This document shows, in pieces, positions 1 to 8,489 of a stretch of 37,300 bases of DNA. Both the position numbers and the translations under genes were made by a program. Location of the stretch: positions 1 through 37,300 of the forward strand of contig CACYQB010000023.1 in NCBI GenBank assembly GCA_902776435.1, in the 5' to 3' direction. The notes under the pieces are model-generated. The model made no database searches. It was not told the DNA's origin and saw only the letters and a list, made by a program, of their open reading frames with translations. The stretch is from an uncultured Bacteroidales bacterium (GTDB lineage: Bacteria > Bacteroidota > Bacteroidia > Bacteroidales > Muribaculaceae). The stretch's first letter is position 1. Every line of letters begins with the position of its first letter.

Positions 1-310
1 GCCCCCAACAGACTTTAGCACCAACAATGACGGCTCAGCATTACCCGTCTTGATAGGAAAATAAAGAACAATCTGTCAAAAAATTTTAGGACGAGTCAGT
101 TTGAAAAAGTTAAGCCGCCGTTTTCACACAAGAACAATGAGGTTGTCTTCAGCATGAATAACTTGGCTCATGATTGTAGCGAATAGGTAACCTATTGACT
201 ATTAGACATAAATATTCCATATAGCCTTATTTCCAGCGTGATAGATTGATACGTTATTTTGAAAAAAGTTGTCATATTCTATTTATAATGAAAAAATAAT
301 TGATTTTTCA
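1..310. other. Intergenic, no supported gene
   Basis: No gene can be supported here. A plus-strand frame is open from the window edge to a TAA at 62-64 (20 codons), and a minus-strand frame is also open to the edge, so either could be the tail or head of a gene outside the window. The rest is AT-rich with short palindromes such as GGTAACC near 187. No tRNA cloverleaf or recognisable RNA was found. Confidence 0.4.
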
Positions 311-343
311 TTTGGTATCTCTTAATTAAATTCACTATTTTTG
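311..343 (+). promoter_or_regulatory. Bacteroidota-type promoter for the 1322-aa gene
   Basis: TTTG at 311-314 and TATTTTTG at 336-343 are separated by 21 bp, matching the known Bacteroides sigma-ABfr consensus (TTTG at -33, TAnnTTTG at -7). Transcription would begin near 349, leaving a leader of about 135 nt before the ATG at 485. The leader contains no obvious riboswitch. Confidence 0.7.
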
Positions 344-484
344 CAAGTTGTAAAATGCATAACTATCGGGTTACCATTTCTATGTACCCCCTTAGCTATG
401 ACCTTCATCTATCTCTAAACCGATCAAACAAAAACTATAAACTATAAATTAACCTTATTTTATTCATCTTTAAATCATTTATTT

Positions 485-3400
485 ATGAAGTACTTCAATT
501 ACAAATTTCTAATGGTACTCTTGGCCCTTGCCATGGCAATACCCGCCGCCAGGGCCCAAGAGACACTTACCGTCTGTGAGGGCGATGTAACCAATTCGAA
601 TGTGCCATTCAGGGGGCATGGCTATTACATGCAGCAAAGTCAGATGATTTATCAGGCTGCTGACTTGGCTGCCTTAAGTGGTAATATGATCACAGGCATT
701 ACCTTTCATGCAACAGGCAATACATATGCCGATATTGTAGGTGCAAAATTTGACGTTTCCCTTGGTAACACCACACAGTCTGAATTTGCTTCCACAACGA
801 TGATTACTGGCCTCACTAAGGTGGCTTCGGACAAAGTATTCCAGGTTTTCACAGATTACACGTTAGTGATAGAATTTGATGAGCCGTTTGTCTACACCGG
901 TGACAACTTAGTGGTTGAAATCAATCTGCATACTCCTTACACTGACGTTGGCTTTTATCGCAATTATTTTCAAGGCATCACAATTAGCAAAGCTAGTTTG
1001 TCCCGTTATGCTTCAGGCTCTTACTGGTATTCACCTAGCGTTGAAAATTTCCTGCCCAAGGCCACATTTACTTATGACGAGCCTCAACCCTATATGGCTT
1101 CGGTCAGCCCCAAGAGTATTAACTTTGGCAAAACCACTCCAGGCGCGACTATCACCGAAGAAGTTACTATAAAGAATATTGGAACAGAGGCCTTCACCCC
1201 CGCCATTAGCGGTCTGACAACTCCATTTAGTACAACCTACACGCCTTCGCTGCTTGCCAGTGGCGAAAGCGCTACAATTCCCGTTGCCTTCAATCCCACT
1301 AGCGAGGGTGAATTCAGTGCAACTTTTGTCATTGGAGATAACAGCGGAAACATCACCCCAATCAGTATAAACCTTACTGGTAGTGCCAAGTATGAAGTTA
1401 CTATTGCTGATGGCAATAGCACTAATAGTTATCTACCAATTTATGGTAATTACTTTGATGAAGACAATCAGAACCAAATGGTTTATCCCGCTGATTTGCT
1501 TACTGCTATCAAGGGCAAGAAAATCAAATCGATGACCTTCTACCCGATGAATGGTATCAACTTCTACAAGAAGAACAATTCTGGCGGTGTTGTGACCTTC
1601 GCATTGGGCAACCTGGAAGAGGGCACTCCAGAATATGCATACAATCCTGTCCGTCTTGAAGGTTATGGAGAGCCCAATGCTGTCATCACAATGGATGGTA
1701 GCAAACACCCTGAATACACAGAATGGACCATTGAGTTCAGCACACCATTTGTTTATGATGGTGGAGACCTACTCATAGATGTCGAATCAACTGCCAGCGG
1801 GTATGGAGATACGGAATTTTATGGCATTGATACCGATACCTACCAGAGCTACAACTCTTATGGTGGTGGCTCCAAGACGCGCAGAAAATTCTTGCCGACA
1901 ATTACCTTCGCGCTTGAGGAGGATGAGACGCCTATTGAAAAGGTGAATCCTGAGATGGAGTTTGAGCCTGATGAGGTGACTGTCTATGTTGGTGCAACTG
2001 AGTTTACAGCTCCGAAACTGACCACCACACCTGCCGACATGACTGTGACCTATAACCAAGAGGGTGATGTAGACGTCGCTCTGGTTGATGAGACCACAGG
2101 TGAGGTATTGATTGGCGGCAAGACTGGTGATGTCGTTATTACCGCTAACTTTGCTGGTGACGACAATTACAATCCTGGCTCGGCAAGCTACACCATCCAC
2201 GTGGTGAACAAGCCCGAGCTGACCGTTGACGAGGCCGTAGAATTTGAGGCCAACGTGGGCGAGACCAAGTCCAAGACCTTTGGTGTGCTGGGTACTGACC
2301 TGCAGGGCGACGTGACCTTGACGCTGAATGACGAGACTGGCTACTTTACCATCGATCCCGTCACCATCACCAAGGCTGCTGCCGAAGAACTTGCCGAGGT
2401 TACTGTTACCTATACTCCCATGGCAGAGGGTATCCATGAAGCCACTGTCACTGTTACCAGCAAGGATGCAGAGCCCAAGACTGTCAGTCTGAGCGCAATT
2501 GCTATCATTCCCACGCCTGCTGTTGCTGCACCGACGTTCAATGTTCCTGAGGGTGAGTACACCGAGGCTCAGAACATCGTGATCACCTGCGCTACCGAGG
2601 GTGCCAACATCAGCTACAGTACCGATGGAGGAAACTCTTGGACCAGTGGTCACTTCGTAGTACTCAAGGAGGACACCGAACTCATGGCCAAGGCCGAGAA
2701 GGACGGCGAGACTGCAACTGCAACCGCTATCTACTTTATCACCCTGCCCGAGCCCGCACAAGTTGCTCCCATCGATGGTTACTTCCGCATCAAGAACCTG
2801 GGCAACAACAAGTATGCCAACATTGCCGGCCGCAAGACGATGAACTTCACCGATGCTCCCGCCGACAAGGCTGGTACTGTGATTCGCGTTGTCACCAACG
2901 AGAACGGCCAGGTACAGGTACTGCGCTCACAGGGTGCCGACCTCCAGCGCTATGCCGACCGCGCCATGACCTACATCCCCGAGATCGTAAGACTCGTCGT
3001 TGACAAACTCAATGCCGATGAGCCTGGTGGCATCCTCGGTGAGTCTGGCCTCGATAAGATCCTGCAGAAGTTCAATGAGGAATTTGACTATCACCTGTAT
3101 GTAGAGCCCGCAGAGGGTGGATACCGTATCTACGGCAAGACCCCGAGCATGCAGCCCGTTGTGGACTTCTACTTTGAGAACAAGGCTAAGGTTGACGAGA
3201 AGTTGCCGCAGCTCCAAGACTTTGTCAACCAAGCTATCGACAAGATTCTGGAGAAGACCGAAAACCATGGTGCAAGCATCCTGGTGGACTACAGCATCGC
3301 CGAGGTATGGCAGCGCATGGGTGGCCAACTGACGCAGCCCGTTGATGAGGCTTCCACCATGAAGTTCTATGAGGAAGTGCTCACCAATAAGGACAACGTC

Positions 3401-4453
3401 TGGAACTTTGCTTACCAGTCGGCCATGATCTACTGGGAGAAGCTGAAAGCCAACGATACCTTCCTGAACTACGTGAACGAGATGGGTGATTTCGCTCAGT
3501 ACCTTGACAGGGTTGAGCAGATCCGTCCCGACTTCAAGTACTACATCGCTCAGCTGAATGACAAGCCCGACTTCATCAGCCAGGGCAATAAGGACGTGAA
3601 CGCTGCCCGCAACATCTGGGCACTCGAAGAGAACACCGCCTTCACGGTGAACTTCCCTGCCGAGAACCTGAATAGCGGCAAGTATGTCACAACGCTCTAC
3701 ACCGATTTCGCCTATGACCTGCCCGAGGGTGTAACCGCCTATAAGGTAACTGGCTACACCAATCTGGGTGACGCCAATCTCGAAGCATTAAGTGGCACTG
3801 TTCCTGCTCAGACTCCTGTCATCCTGATGGCTGCCGAGGCTGGCAATCAGACGATCACCGTGAACATGGACAACGGCACCGCTCCCAGCGGCAACCTGCT
3901 CGTGGGTCCGGATTACCTGATCACGACTTACAGCATCAAGACTCCGATGGTCGAGAACATCTTCAACATGGCCAAGGGCCTGATGGGTGATGAGTTCTAC
4001 AACAATTACCTGGCTCAGTATGAGCACTTGATGCTCAGGAATGCCGGTACTGTCAACAACAAGTACTTCTGGGGTCTGCCCTATGACAATGTGAAGGGTT
4101 GCACCTACATGAACGAGAATGACGAGAAGGAGTGCGTAGTGCGCAGCCTGGATGTTGAAGATGGCAGGGTTGCCTTCTACAACAATACCACTGTCAGCAC
4201 CAACAAGGCCTTCCTCGTGAGCGAGGAATTTAACGTAATCCGTTTGGGCCTGCGTGGCGACGTTAACCGCGACGGCAAGACCACAATTGCTGACGTTACT
4301 GCCCTGATCGACATCCTGTTGACCGATCCCATCAATCCTAGCGCTCTGCCGCAGTTTGATTATATTGCTGCCGACTTCAATGAGAACGGCCAGATCAAGA
4401 TCAACGATGTCACCGCTCTGATTGACTACTTGTTGTCAAACGATTTACATTAA
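485..4453 (+). CDS. Large secreted multidomain protein with C-terminal dockerin-like repeats
   Basis: Function is not recognised. Residues 1-25 form a signal peptide ending ARA-Q with no lipobox cysteine, so the protein should be exported and not lipidated. Two copies of a beta-rich module, near residues 26-190 and 303-475, share a start like DGNSTNSYLPIYGNYF. Between them is an Ig-like segment with the choice-of-anchor D look (NFGKTTPGATITEEVTIKN). Further Ig-like segments follow at about 508-675, then a chitobiase C-terminal-like segment at about 680-755 (APTFNVPEGEYTEAQNI). Residues from about 764 begin GYFRIKNLGNNKYANI and run to a beta domain at about 1056-1250. Two dockerin-like repeats (GDVNRDGKTTIADVTALIDI and a second copy) close the protein at about 1257-1322. 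The last 500 residues resemble the next gene product. Base composition shifts from AT-rich to GC-rich near 1930. A surface adhesin or scaffold role is plausible but unproven. Confidence 0.85.
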   Translation: MKYFNYKFLMVLLALAMAIPAARAQETLTVCEGDVTNSNVPFRGHGYYMQQSQMIYQAADLAALSGNMITGITFHATGNTYADIVGAKFDVSLGNTTQSEFASTTMITGLTKVASDKVFQVFTDYTLVIEFDEPFVYTGDNLVVEINLHTPYTDVGFYRNYFQGITISKASLSRYASGSYWYSPSVENFLPKATFTYDEPQPYMASVSPKSINFGKTTPGATITEEVTIKNIGTEAFTPAISGLTTPFSTTYTPSLLASGESATIPVAFNPTSEGEFSATFVIGDNSGNITPISINLTGSAKYEVTIADGNSTNSYLPIYGNYFDEDNQNQMVYPADLLTAIKGKKIKSMTFYPMNGINFYKKNNSGGVVTFALGNLEEGTPEYAYNPVRLEGYGEPNAVITMDGSKHPEYTEWTIEFSTPFVYDGGDLLIDVESTASGYGDTEFYGIDTDTYQSYNSYGGGSKTRRKFLPTITFALEEDETPIEKVNPEMEFEPDEVTVYVGATEFTAPKLTTTPADMTVTYNQEGDVDVALVDETTGEVLIGGKTGDVVITANFAGDDNYNPGSASYTIHVVNKPELTVDEAVEFEANVGETKSKTFGVLGTDLQGDVTLTLNDETGYFTIDPVTITKAAAEELAEVTVTYTPMAEGIHEATVTVTSKDAEPKTVSLSAIAIIPTPAVAAPTFNVPEGEYTEAQNIVITCATEGANISYSTDGGNSWTSGHFVVLKEDTELMAKAEKDGETATATAIYFITLPEPAQVAPIDGYFRIKNLGNNKYANIAGRKTMNFTDAPADKAGTVIRVVTNENGQVQVLRSQGADLQRYADRAMTYIPEIVRLVVDKLNADEPGGILGESGLDKILQKFNEEFDYHLYVEPAEGGYRIYGKTPSMQPVVDFYFENKAKVDEKLPQLQDFVNQAIDKILEKTENHGASILVDYSIAEVWQRMGGQLTQPVDEASTMKFYEEVLTNKDNVWNFAYQSAMIYWEKLKANDTFLNYVNEMGDFAQYLDRVEQIRPDFKYYIAQLNDKPDFISQGNKDVNAARNIWALEENTAFTVNFPAENLNSGKYVTTLYTDFAYDLPEGVTAYKVTGYTNLGDANLEALSGTVPAQTPVILMAAEAGNQTITVNMDNGTAPSGNLLVGPDYLITTYSIKTPMVENIFNMAKGLMGDEFYNNYLAQYEHLMLRNAGTVNNKYFWGLPYDNVKGCTYMNENDEKECVVRSLDVEDGRVAFYNNTTVSTNKAFLVSEEFNVIRLGLRGDVNRDGKTTIADVTALIDILLTDPINPSALPQFDYIAADFNENGQIKINDVTALIDYLLSNDLH

Positions 4454-4468
4454 TACCTTAAATTATTT

Positions 4469-4613
4469 GAGGGTGTGTCATAATAAGCCTCTGGTTTTTT
4501 ATCGGCCTGACGGCCGAGAAATTGAACAAAATCATAAATAAAAAATATATTTTGTTTAATTTCTCCGTGCGAAGCACGGACATAATTACAGGCTCGTGTT
4601 ATGACACATCCTC
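4469..4613. mobile_element. 145-bp fold-back element with terminal inverted repeats (MITE-like)
   Basis: The ends are 15-bp inverted repeats matching at 14 of 15 positions (GAGGGTGTGTCATAA at 4469-4483 against TTATGACACATCCTC at 4599-4613). Possible 4-bp target duplications ATTT lie immediately outside, though the DNA is AT-rich and chance is possible. Inside are a CGGCC/GGCCG hairpin (4503-4516), a 17-bp stem with one G.T pair (4516-4532 with 4549-4565), and a CCGTGC-GAA-GCACGG hairpin (4565-4579). It has no coding capacity. It looks like a non-autonomous transposable element, but the structured RNA could also act as a terminator for the upstream gene. The parent IS family is unknown to me. 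Confidence 0.65.
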
Positions 4614-4649
4614 ATTTTTACTTACACAAAAAAACTATAAACTAGAATT

Positions 4650-6035
4650 ATGAAAAATATCACTCGTAACTGCTGTTTAGCACTCTTAGCGTCTCTCATG
4701 ACCTTGCCCGCCATAGCGCAAATGAATGGAACAGGATACTACCGTGTGCGCAACTATCAGTATAACAACTACATCTCTATCGCTAACGACAGGCTGGTAT
4801 ACAAAACAATTGTCAACTCGGGCGGTGGCGCTACAAATCTTGCTTTACAGACAAGCACATATGCACCCTACGCATTCAATTGCGTGGACGCTTATTTGAG
4901 AAACGATATCCACCTGAATGCTTCAGAATACATTGACCCGGCAACTGTAATCTATGCCAAAAAAATCGAGTCCAATGACTATAACCTTATCGGGCAAGGC
5001 ACCAGCCTGCTAACACTGACAACAGGCATGTATGATGGCTCGGGGGGTGATGTGTATTTCGAGAATCTGAATGTCTCAATCATTAAAAAGAGTGGAACTG
5101 GCGCCAGTTCGCTTTACACAGCATCCATCCTATTAAAGGCGAGAGCGGTAGTATATGGCATGACATTAAATCGCGAACTTGGTACCCGCTACTTTGTGGA
5201 TAACAATGGTACCTTCAGTATTTCTGAATCCACGCCCGATAATGCCATGTGGTATGTTGAGCCCTTGACTTACTTTAACGTGAATCCCGAGGTGGAGTTC
5301 AACGGAAAGTATTACACCACACTCAAGGTGCCCTTTGAATGCAAATTGGATCCAGATAATAGTGATGTAAAAAAAGCGTATGTGATCGAGAGTGTTTCCG
5401 ATGGCGTAGTGCAACCTTTTGAAATCACCGACAACATTCCTGCCGGAACTCCAATCGTACTGGAATGCAGTTCTAACAACCCACTGAATTGCAAGTTGTT
5501 CTTCATCTCTAATACCACCATGCCCGTTTTCCCAGCGCCTGTTGGAACCGCTACCTCGGCTCCAGTTGCCGACGAGGACTCATATTATGGTGGCACCAAC
5601 TTGCTCAAAGGAACGTACTACTGCAACGATGACGCTAATCTTGAGTATGTGAACTACGAAAAAGATACATTGAATTTGAGCACGGCCAATAGGAATGTTA
5701 CTTCTGCCACCAACCCGCAGAAATATGTCCTCGGTATCACCGAGTCGGGCAAGTTGGGATTTATCTCTGCCTCGGGTAATATGCCTATCAACAAGGCTTG
5801 GCTCGAGAGCGCCGGCGAATTCCCCTGGGAACTCCCTGTTACCGTGAAGCTCGGCGACGTGAATGATGATGGTGTGGTCACTATTAAGGACGTCACTTGT
5901 CTGATTGACTACCTGCTGGGCGGCGAGCCCGAACCTTTCAACCTCGACAATGCTGACGTGAGCGAAGACGGCGCCGTCACCATCAAGGACGTCACTGCCC
6001 TGATTGACCTGCTCCTCTCCAATCCCGACGAATAA
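4650..6035 (+). CDS. Secreted protein with C-terminal dockerin-like repeats, paralogue of the preceding gene's C-terminal half
   Basis: Function is not recognised. A signal peptide covers residues 1-23 (cleavage near AIA-Q) without a lipobox. The mature protein opens with GTGYYRVRNYQYNNYISI, matching GYFRIKNLGNNKYANI of the 1322-aa neighbour. Residues from about 215 (GKYYTTLKVPFECKL, then IPAGTPIVLEC) match that protein's GKYVTTLYTDFAYDL and VPAQTPVILMA segments, and both have an NKA(F/W)L segment just before the dockerin part. Two dockerin-like repeats lie at about 402-459 (GDVNDDGVVTIKDVTCLIDY and SEDGAVTIKDVTALIDLL). The gene is therefore a shorter relative of its neighbour without the Ig-like and chitobiase-like domains. 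It lies 196 bp downstream on the same strand, with the fold-back element between. No SusC/D or enzyme signature is present, so adhesin or ligand binding is only a guess. Confidence 0.85.
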   Translation: MKNITRNCCLALLASLMTLPAIAQMNGTGYYRVRNYQYNNYISIANDRLVYKTIVNSGGGATNLALQTSTYAPYAFNCVDAYLRNDIHLNASEYIDPATVIYAKKIESNDYNLIGQGTSLLTLTTGMYDGSGGDVYFENLNVSIIKKSGTGASSLYTASILLKARAVVYGMTLNRELGTRYFVDNNGTFSISESTPDNAMWYVEPLTYFNVNPEVEFNGKYYTTLKVPFECKLDPDNSDVKKAYVIESVSDGVVQPFEITDNIPAGTPIVLECSSNNPLNCKLFFISNTTMPVFPAPVGTATSAPVADEDSYYGGTNLLKGTYYCNDDANLEYVNYEKDTLNLSTANRNVTSATNPQKYVLGITESGKLGFISASGNMPINKAWLESAGEFPWELPVTVKLGDVNDDGVVTIKDVTCLIDYLLGGEPEPFNLDNADVSEDGAVTIKDVTALIDLLLSNPDE

Positions 6036-6054
6036 CCACTAACCACTGATACCC

Positions 6055-6171
6055 AGCTCCCCCTCTTGGATAAGAGGGGGCTGTGGGACGTCGATACCGC
6101 CAAAAGCAAACACTACCGCAGTATCATCAACGCCCCTGCCCTATGGGCACCCCCTCTAGTCTTAGAGGGGG
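6055..6171. repeat. Pair of REP-like GC-rich palindromes
   Basis: Two similar hairpins lie about 80 bp apart: CCCCCTCTT/AAGAGGGGG (6059-6067 with 6072-6080, loop GGAT) and CCCCCTCTA/TAGAGGGGG (6150-6158 with 6163-6171, loop GTCT). Their flanks also match in outline (agct before the first, agttgc after the second), so they resemble an inverted couple of repetitive extragenic palindromes. They sit just after a stop codon, where such elements commonly occur. Confidence 0.6.
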
Positions 6172-6230
6172 AGTTGCTAATGCACTGAATATCAATAAGC
6201 AATTTCAACGAACTAACGTAACTCATTATA

Positions 6231-6273
6231 AAGCATCCGCCCTCTCTTGGGAAACTCCAGAGGGCGGATGCTT
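6231..6273. terminator. Bidirectional terminator between convergent genes
   Basis: A perfect 15-bp stem (6231-6245 with 6259-6273) encloses a 13-nt loop. It lies between the 3' ends of the plus-strand 461-aa gene and the minus-strand GH97 gene, the usual position for a shared terminator. The T-richness after the stem is modest on both strands. Confidence 0.65.
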
Positions 6274-6297
6274 GTTCTAATTGTGTAAAACGTCGTT

Positions 6298-8286
6298 TTA
6301 CAGGGGGAGAAGTTGGATGGCAACGCCGCCACCTGATGCGAGATGGAGGTGGAGCACGGTGGTGCTGTCCACATCCAGGCGACGGATAGTCATCGGATAG
6401 GGATTATTGCGGTAATCGGCGCCAGGGCCATCCTCGTAGATGATAGCCTGGTAGTGACGGCCATCGGCCAGGAAGTCGAGCGATAACTCTAAATCCCTTG
6501 CTGTGGCATCGTTGACACCGCCGACGTACCAATTATCGGTTCCCCGCTCCTGACGTGCATAGACCACATACTTACCCATCGCGGCATGGGGCACAAGGGT
6601 GCGCTCCCAATTGGTGGGCACGTCCTCGATGAACTTGAAGGCGGGCTGATGCTCGTAGTTCTCGATCTGGTCGGCAGCCATGTGTCCCGGGCTGTAGATA
6701 ACGACGTATTCGGCCAACTGATGGGCGAGCGTGTTCTGCGGACGCGTGCCAGGCACCGAGTCATTGCGATACTCAAAGATACCGGGCGTGAAGTCCATGG
6801 GACCGCCCAACCCACGCGTGAACGGCAGGATGCTCTCGTGGTAAGGAGGGTTACCGCCACGACGGTCAAAGGCGTTGTACTCCTGACCGCGCATACTCTC
6901 GGTAGCAATGAGGTTGGGCCAGGTGCGCTGGATACCGCTAGGCATGGCGCCCTCGTGGTTGACAATCATCAGGTGGTAGCGGGCGGCCGTCTCGATGACC
7001 TTGCGGAAGTGCTGCACACCCCATTGCGAATGCTGCAACTCGCCATTGTAAAAATGCGAATTGACATAGCCCGTCTTGACCGTGTTGATGCCCAAGGACT
7101 CATAAAGGCGGTAAGCATCCTCGAGTTGGTCCTCGTAGTTCTGGGCAGCGCCGCCAGTCTCGTTGTGAGCAATAATGCGCACGCCGCGCTCGCCAGCATA
7201 GCGGCACAGGCCTTGCAGGTCATAATCGGGATAAGCCTTGGTGAAACTGAAGCCGTCACCATGCTTTGTCCAATCAGTGTCCCAACCATAGTTCCACCCT
7301 TCGACCAATACACCGCCCAATCCATGACGGGCCGCGAAATCGATGTAACGCTTGGTGTTCTCGGTGGTGGCACCGTGGCGCTCACCCTGGGACCAGGTCC
7401 AGCGCTGTTTCTGCAACGCCCACCAGATGCCGACATACTTGGTCGGCTTGATCCATGAGGTATCCTCGATTTTGCACGGCTCATTCAGGTTCAATGCCAT
7501 GCGCGAGAGCAGGATGTCGGCTGCCTTGTGGCCGATGATGATGGCACGCCAGGGCGAAACACGTGTATCCCCCACCCTGACCTTGTCACCATTCTTCCAA
7601 GGCACAAGGTCGGCCTTGAGCGTGGTGCCCTTGTGCGAGAAGTTCATCGTCGAGTAGTCGGTCAAGTTGGCGTCCATGATGGCCATGTAGAGCGAATCGT
7701 TCACCTCGATGGCCACGGGGCCCGACATATTACCTTTCTGGCTCACGGGCTCACGGGTATAGATACCCTCGTAGTAGGGCGTCAGGGCAGGTATCGACCA
7801 CGCGGGCGCATCGGTGGGCAGGGCAAACTCGGTCGCCTCGTCCATGATGACAAAGTCCTGCAAGCGGGGCTGACGCGGAAACTCATAGCGGAATGCCACG
7901 CCGTCATTAAAGGCGCGGAACACCACGTCGATGTGGCGTTTCATTCCACTCTTCTCCTGCAAGGTAGCCCTCAGTTCATTGTAATGGTTGCGCACCGTGG
8001 CATCCTCGCCCCAGGGCTGACTCCATGTCTCATCAAGACTTGAACGGGTCACCTTCCCCATCTTGAAATTGTCCTTGAGGTCTCCATCTTTGAGCACAAA
8101 GCCCAAACTAGAACGGCCAATAATCAATTCACTGCCGCGATTCACCTGATACCAGGCCTTGCCTCCGTCAACGCCCATGGTCACTGTGATTGAGCCATCG
8201 GGAGAACTCACCTTTACGTCCTTAGCATGCGTTAATATGCTGGCACACAGGCAAATCAAAGCAAAAGTTAAAATCTTCTTCATCAT
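6298..8286 (-). CDS. susB: GH97 alpha-glucosidase (SusB-like)
   Basis: This is a glycoside hydrolase family 97 enzyme, expected to release glucose from alpha-glucans in the periplasm. The start was placed at 8286 (MMKKILTF) because it begins a clean signal peptide (cleavage near THA-K), giving 662 aa. The longer frame to 8358 adds an implausible 24-residue leader across the promoter. Three glutamates sit in family motifs: E376 (AHNETGG), E445 (VNHEGAMPSG) and E469 (RGQEYNAF). Their spacings of 69 and 24 residues equal those of E439, E508 and E532 in Bacteroides thetaiotaomicron SusB, so this should be an inverting member. VEGWNYGWD at about 328 is also typical. It is last in the starch locus, 203 bp after the SusE/F-like gene, with its own promoter and a terminator in between. 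Confidence 0.95.
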   Translation of the reverse strand: MMKKILTFALICLCASILTHAKDVKVSSPDGSITVTMGVDGGKAWYQVNRGSELIIGRSSLGFVLKDGDLKDNFKMGKVTRSSLDETWSQPWGEDATVRNHYNELRATLQEKSGMKRHIDVVFRAFNDGVAFRYEFPRQPRLQDFVIMDEATEFALPTDAPAWSIPALTPYYEGIYTREPVSQKGNMSGPVAIEVNDSLYMAIMDANLTDYSTMNFSHKGTTLKADLVPWKNGDKVRVGDTRVSPWRAIIIGHKAADILLSRMALNLNEPCKIEDTSWIKPTKYVGIWWALQKQRWTWSQGERHGATTENTKRYIDFAARHGLGGVLVEGWNYGWDTDWTKHGDGFSFTKAYPDYDLQGLCRYAGERGVRIIAHNETGGAAQNYEDQLEDAYRLYESLGINTVKTGYVNSHFYNGELQHSQWGVQHFRKVIETAARYHLMIVNHEGAMPSGIQRTWPNLIATESMRGQEYNAFDRRGGNPPYHESILPFTRGLGGPMDFTPGIFEYRNDSVPGTRPQNTLAHQLAEYVVIYSPGHMAADQIENYEHQPAFKFIEDVPTNWERTLVPHAAMGKYVVYARQERGTDNWYVGGVNDATARDLELSLDFLADGRHYQAIIYEDGPGADYRNNPYPMTIRRLDVDSTTVLHLHLASGGGVAIQLLPL

Positions 8287-8324
8287 ATCATCAGTTTCAT
8301 TTGTTAATTTCTGATTTACAAATG

Positions 8325-8332
8325 CAAATATA
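8325..8332 (-). promoter_or_regulatory. -7 box for the GH97 gene
   Basis: On the minus strand this reads TATATTTG, matching TAnnTTTG. A GTTG sits about 20 bp upstream as a weak -33 element. The predicted leader is about 30 nt to the ATG at 8286. This suggests GH97 can be transcribed separately from susCDE. Confidence 0.55.
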
Positions 8333-8390
8333 CTATTATTTTTCCATACATTCAACACATTTGCCTGGAAAAACTTGATGAATACTTAAA

Positions 8391-8414
8391 ATGGGGAGGA
8401 CGTGTCCTCCCCAT
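8391..8414 (-). terminator. Terminator between the SusE/F-like gene and GH97
   Basis: An 11-bp perfect stem (8391-8401 with 8404-8414) is followed on the minus strand by TTTTAA. It lies downstream of the SusE/F-like stop and upstream of the GH97 promoter, so it should end or attenuate the susCDE transcript. Confidence 0.7.
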
Positions 8415-8424
8415 TTGAATATCA

Positions 8425-8474
8425 ATCAGGGCAGAAGGCTCAAGGAAGCAGGAAGGAGTATCTTCTGCCCTGAT
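8425..8474 (-). other. Long hairpin in the 3' untranslated region of the SusE/F-like gene
   Basis: A perfect 13-bp stem (8425-8437 with 8462-8474) encloses a 24-nt purine-rich loop. It lies 15 bp past the SusE/F-like stop and just before the terminator stem, so the transcript would end in two successive hairpins. It may protect the 3' end of the message or take part in attenuation. This is inference. Confidence 0.5.
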
Positions 8475-8489
8475 ACTGGATAAACATCA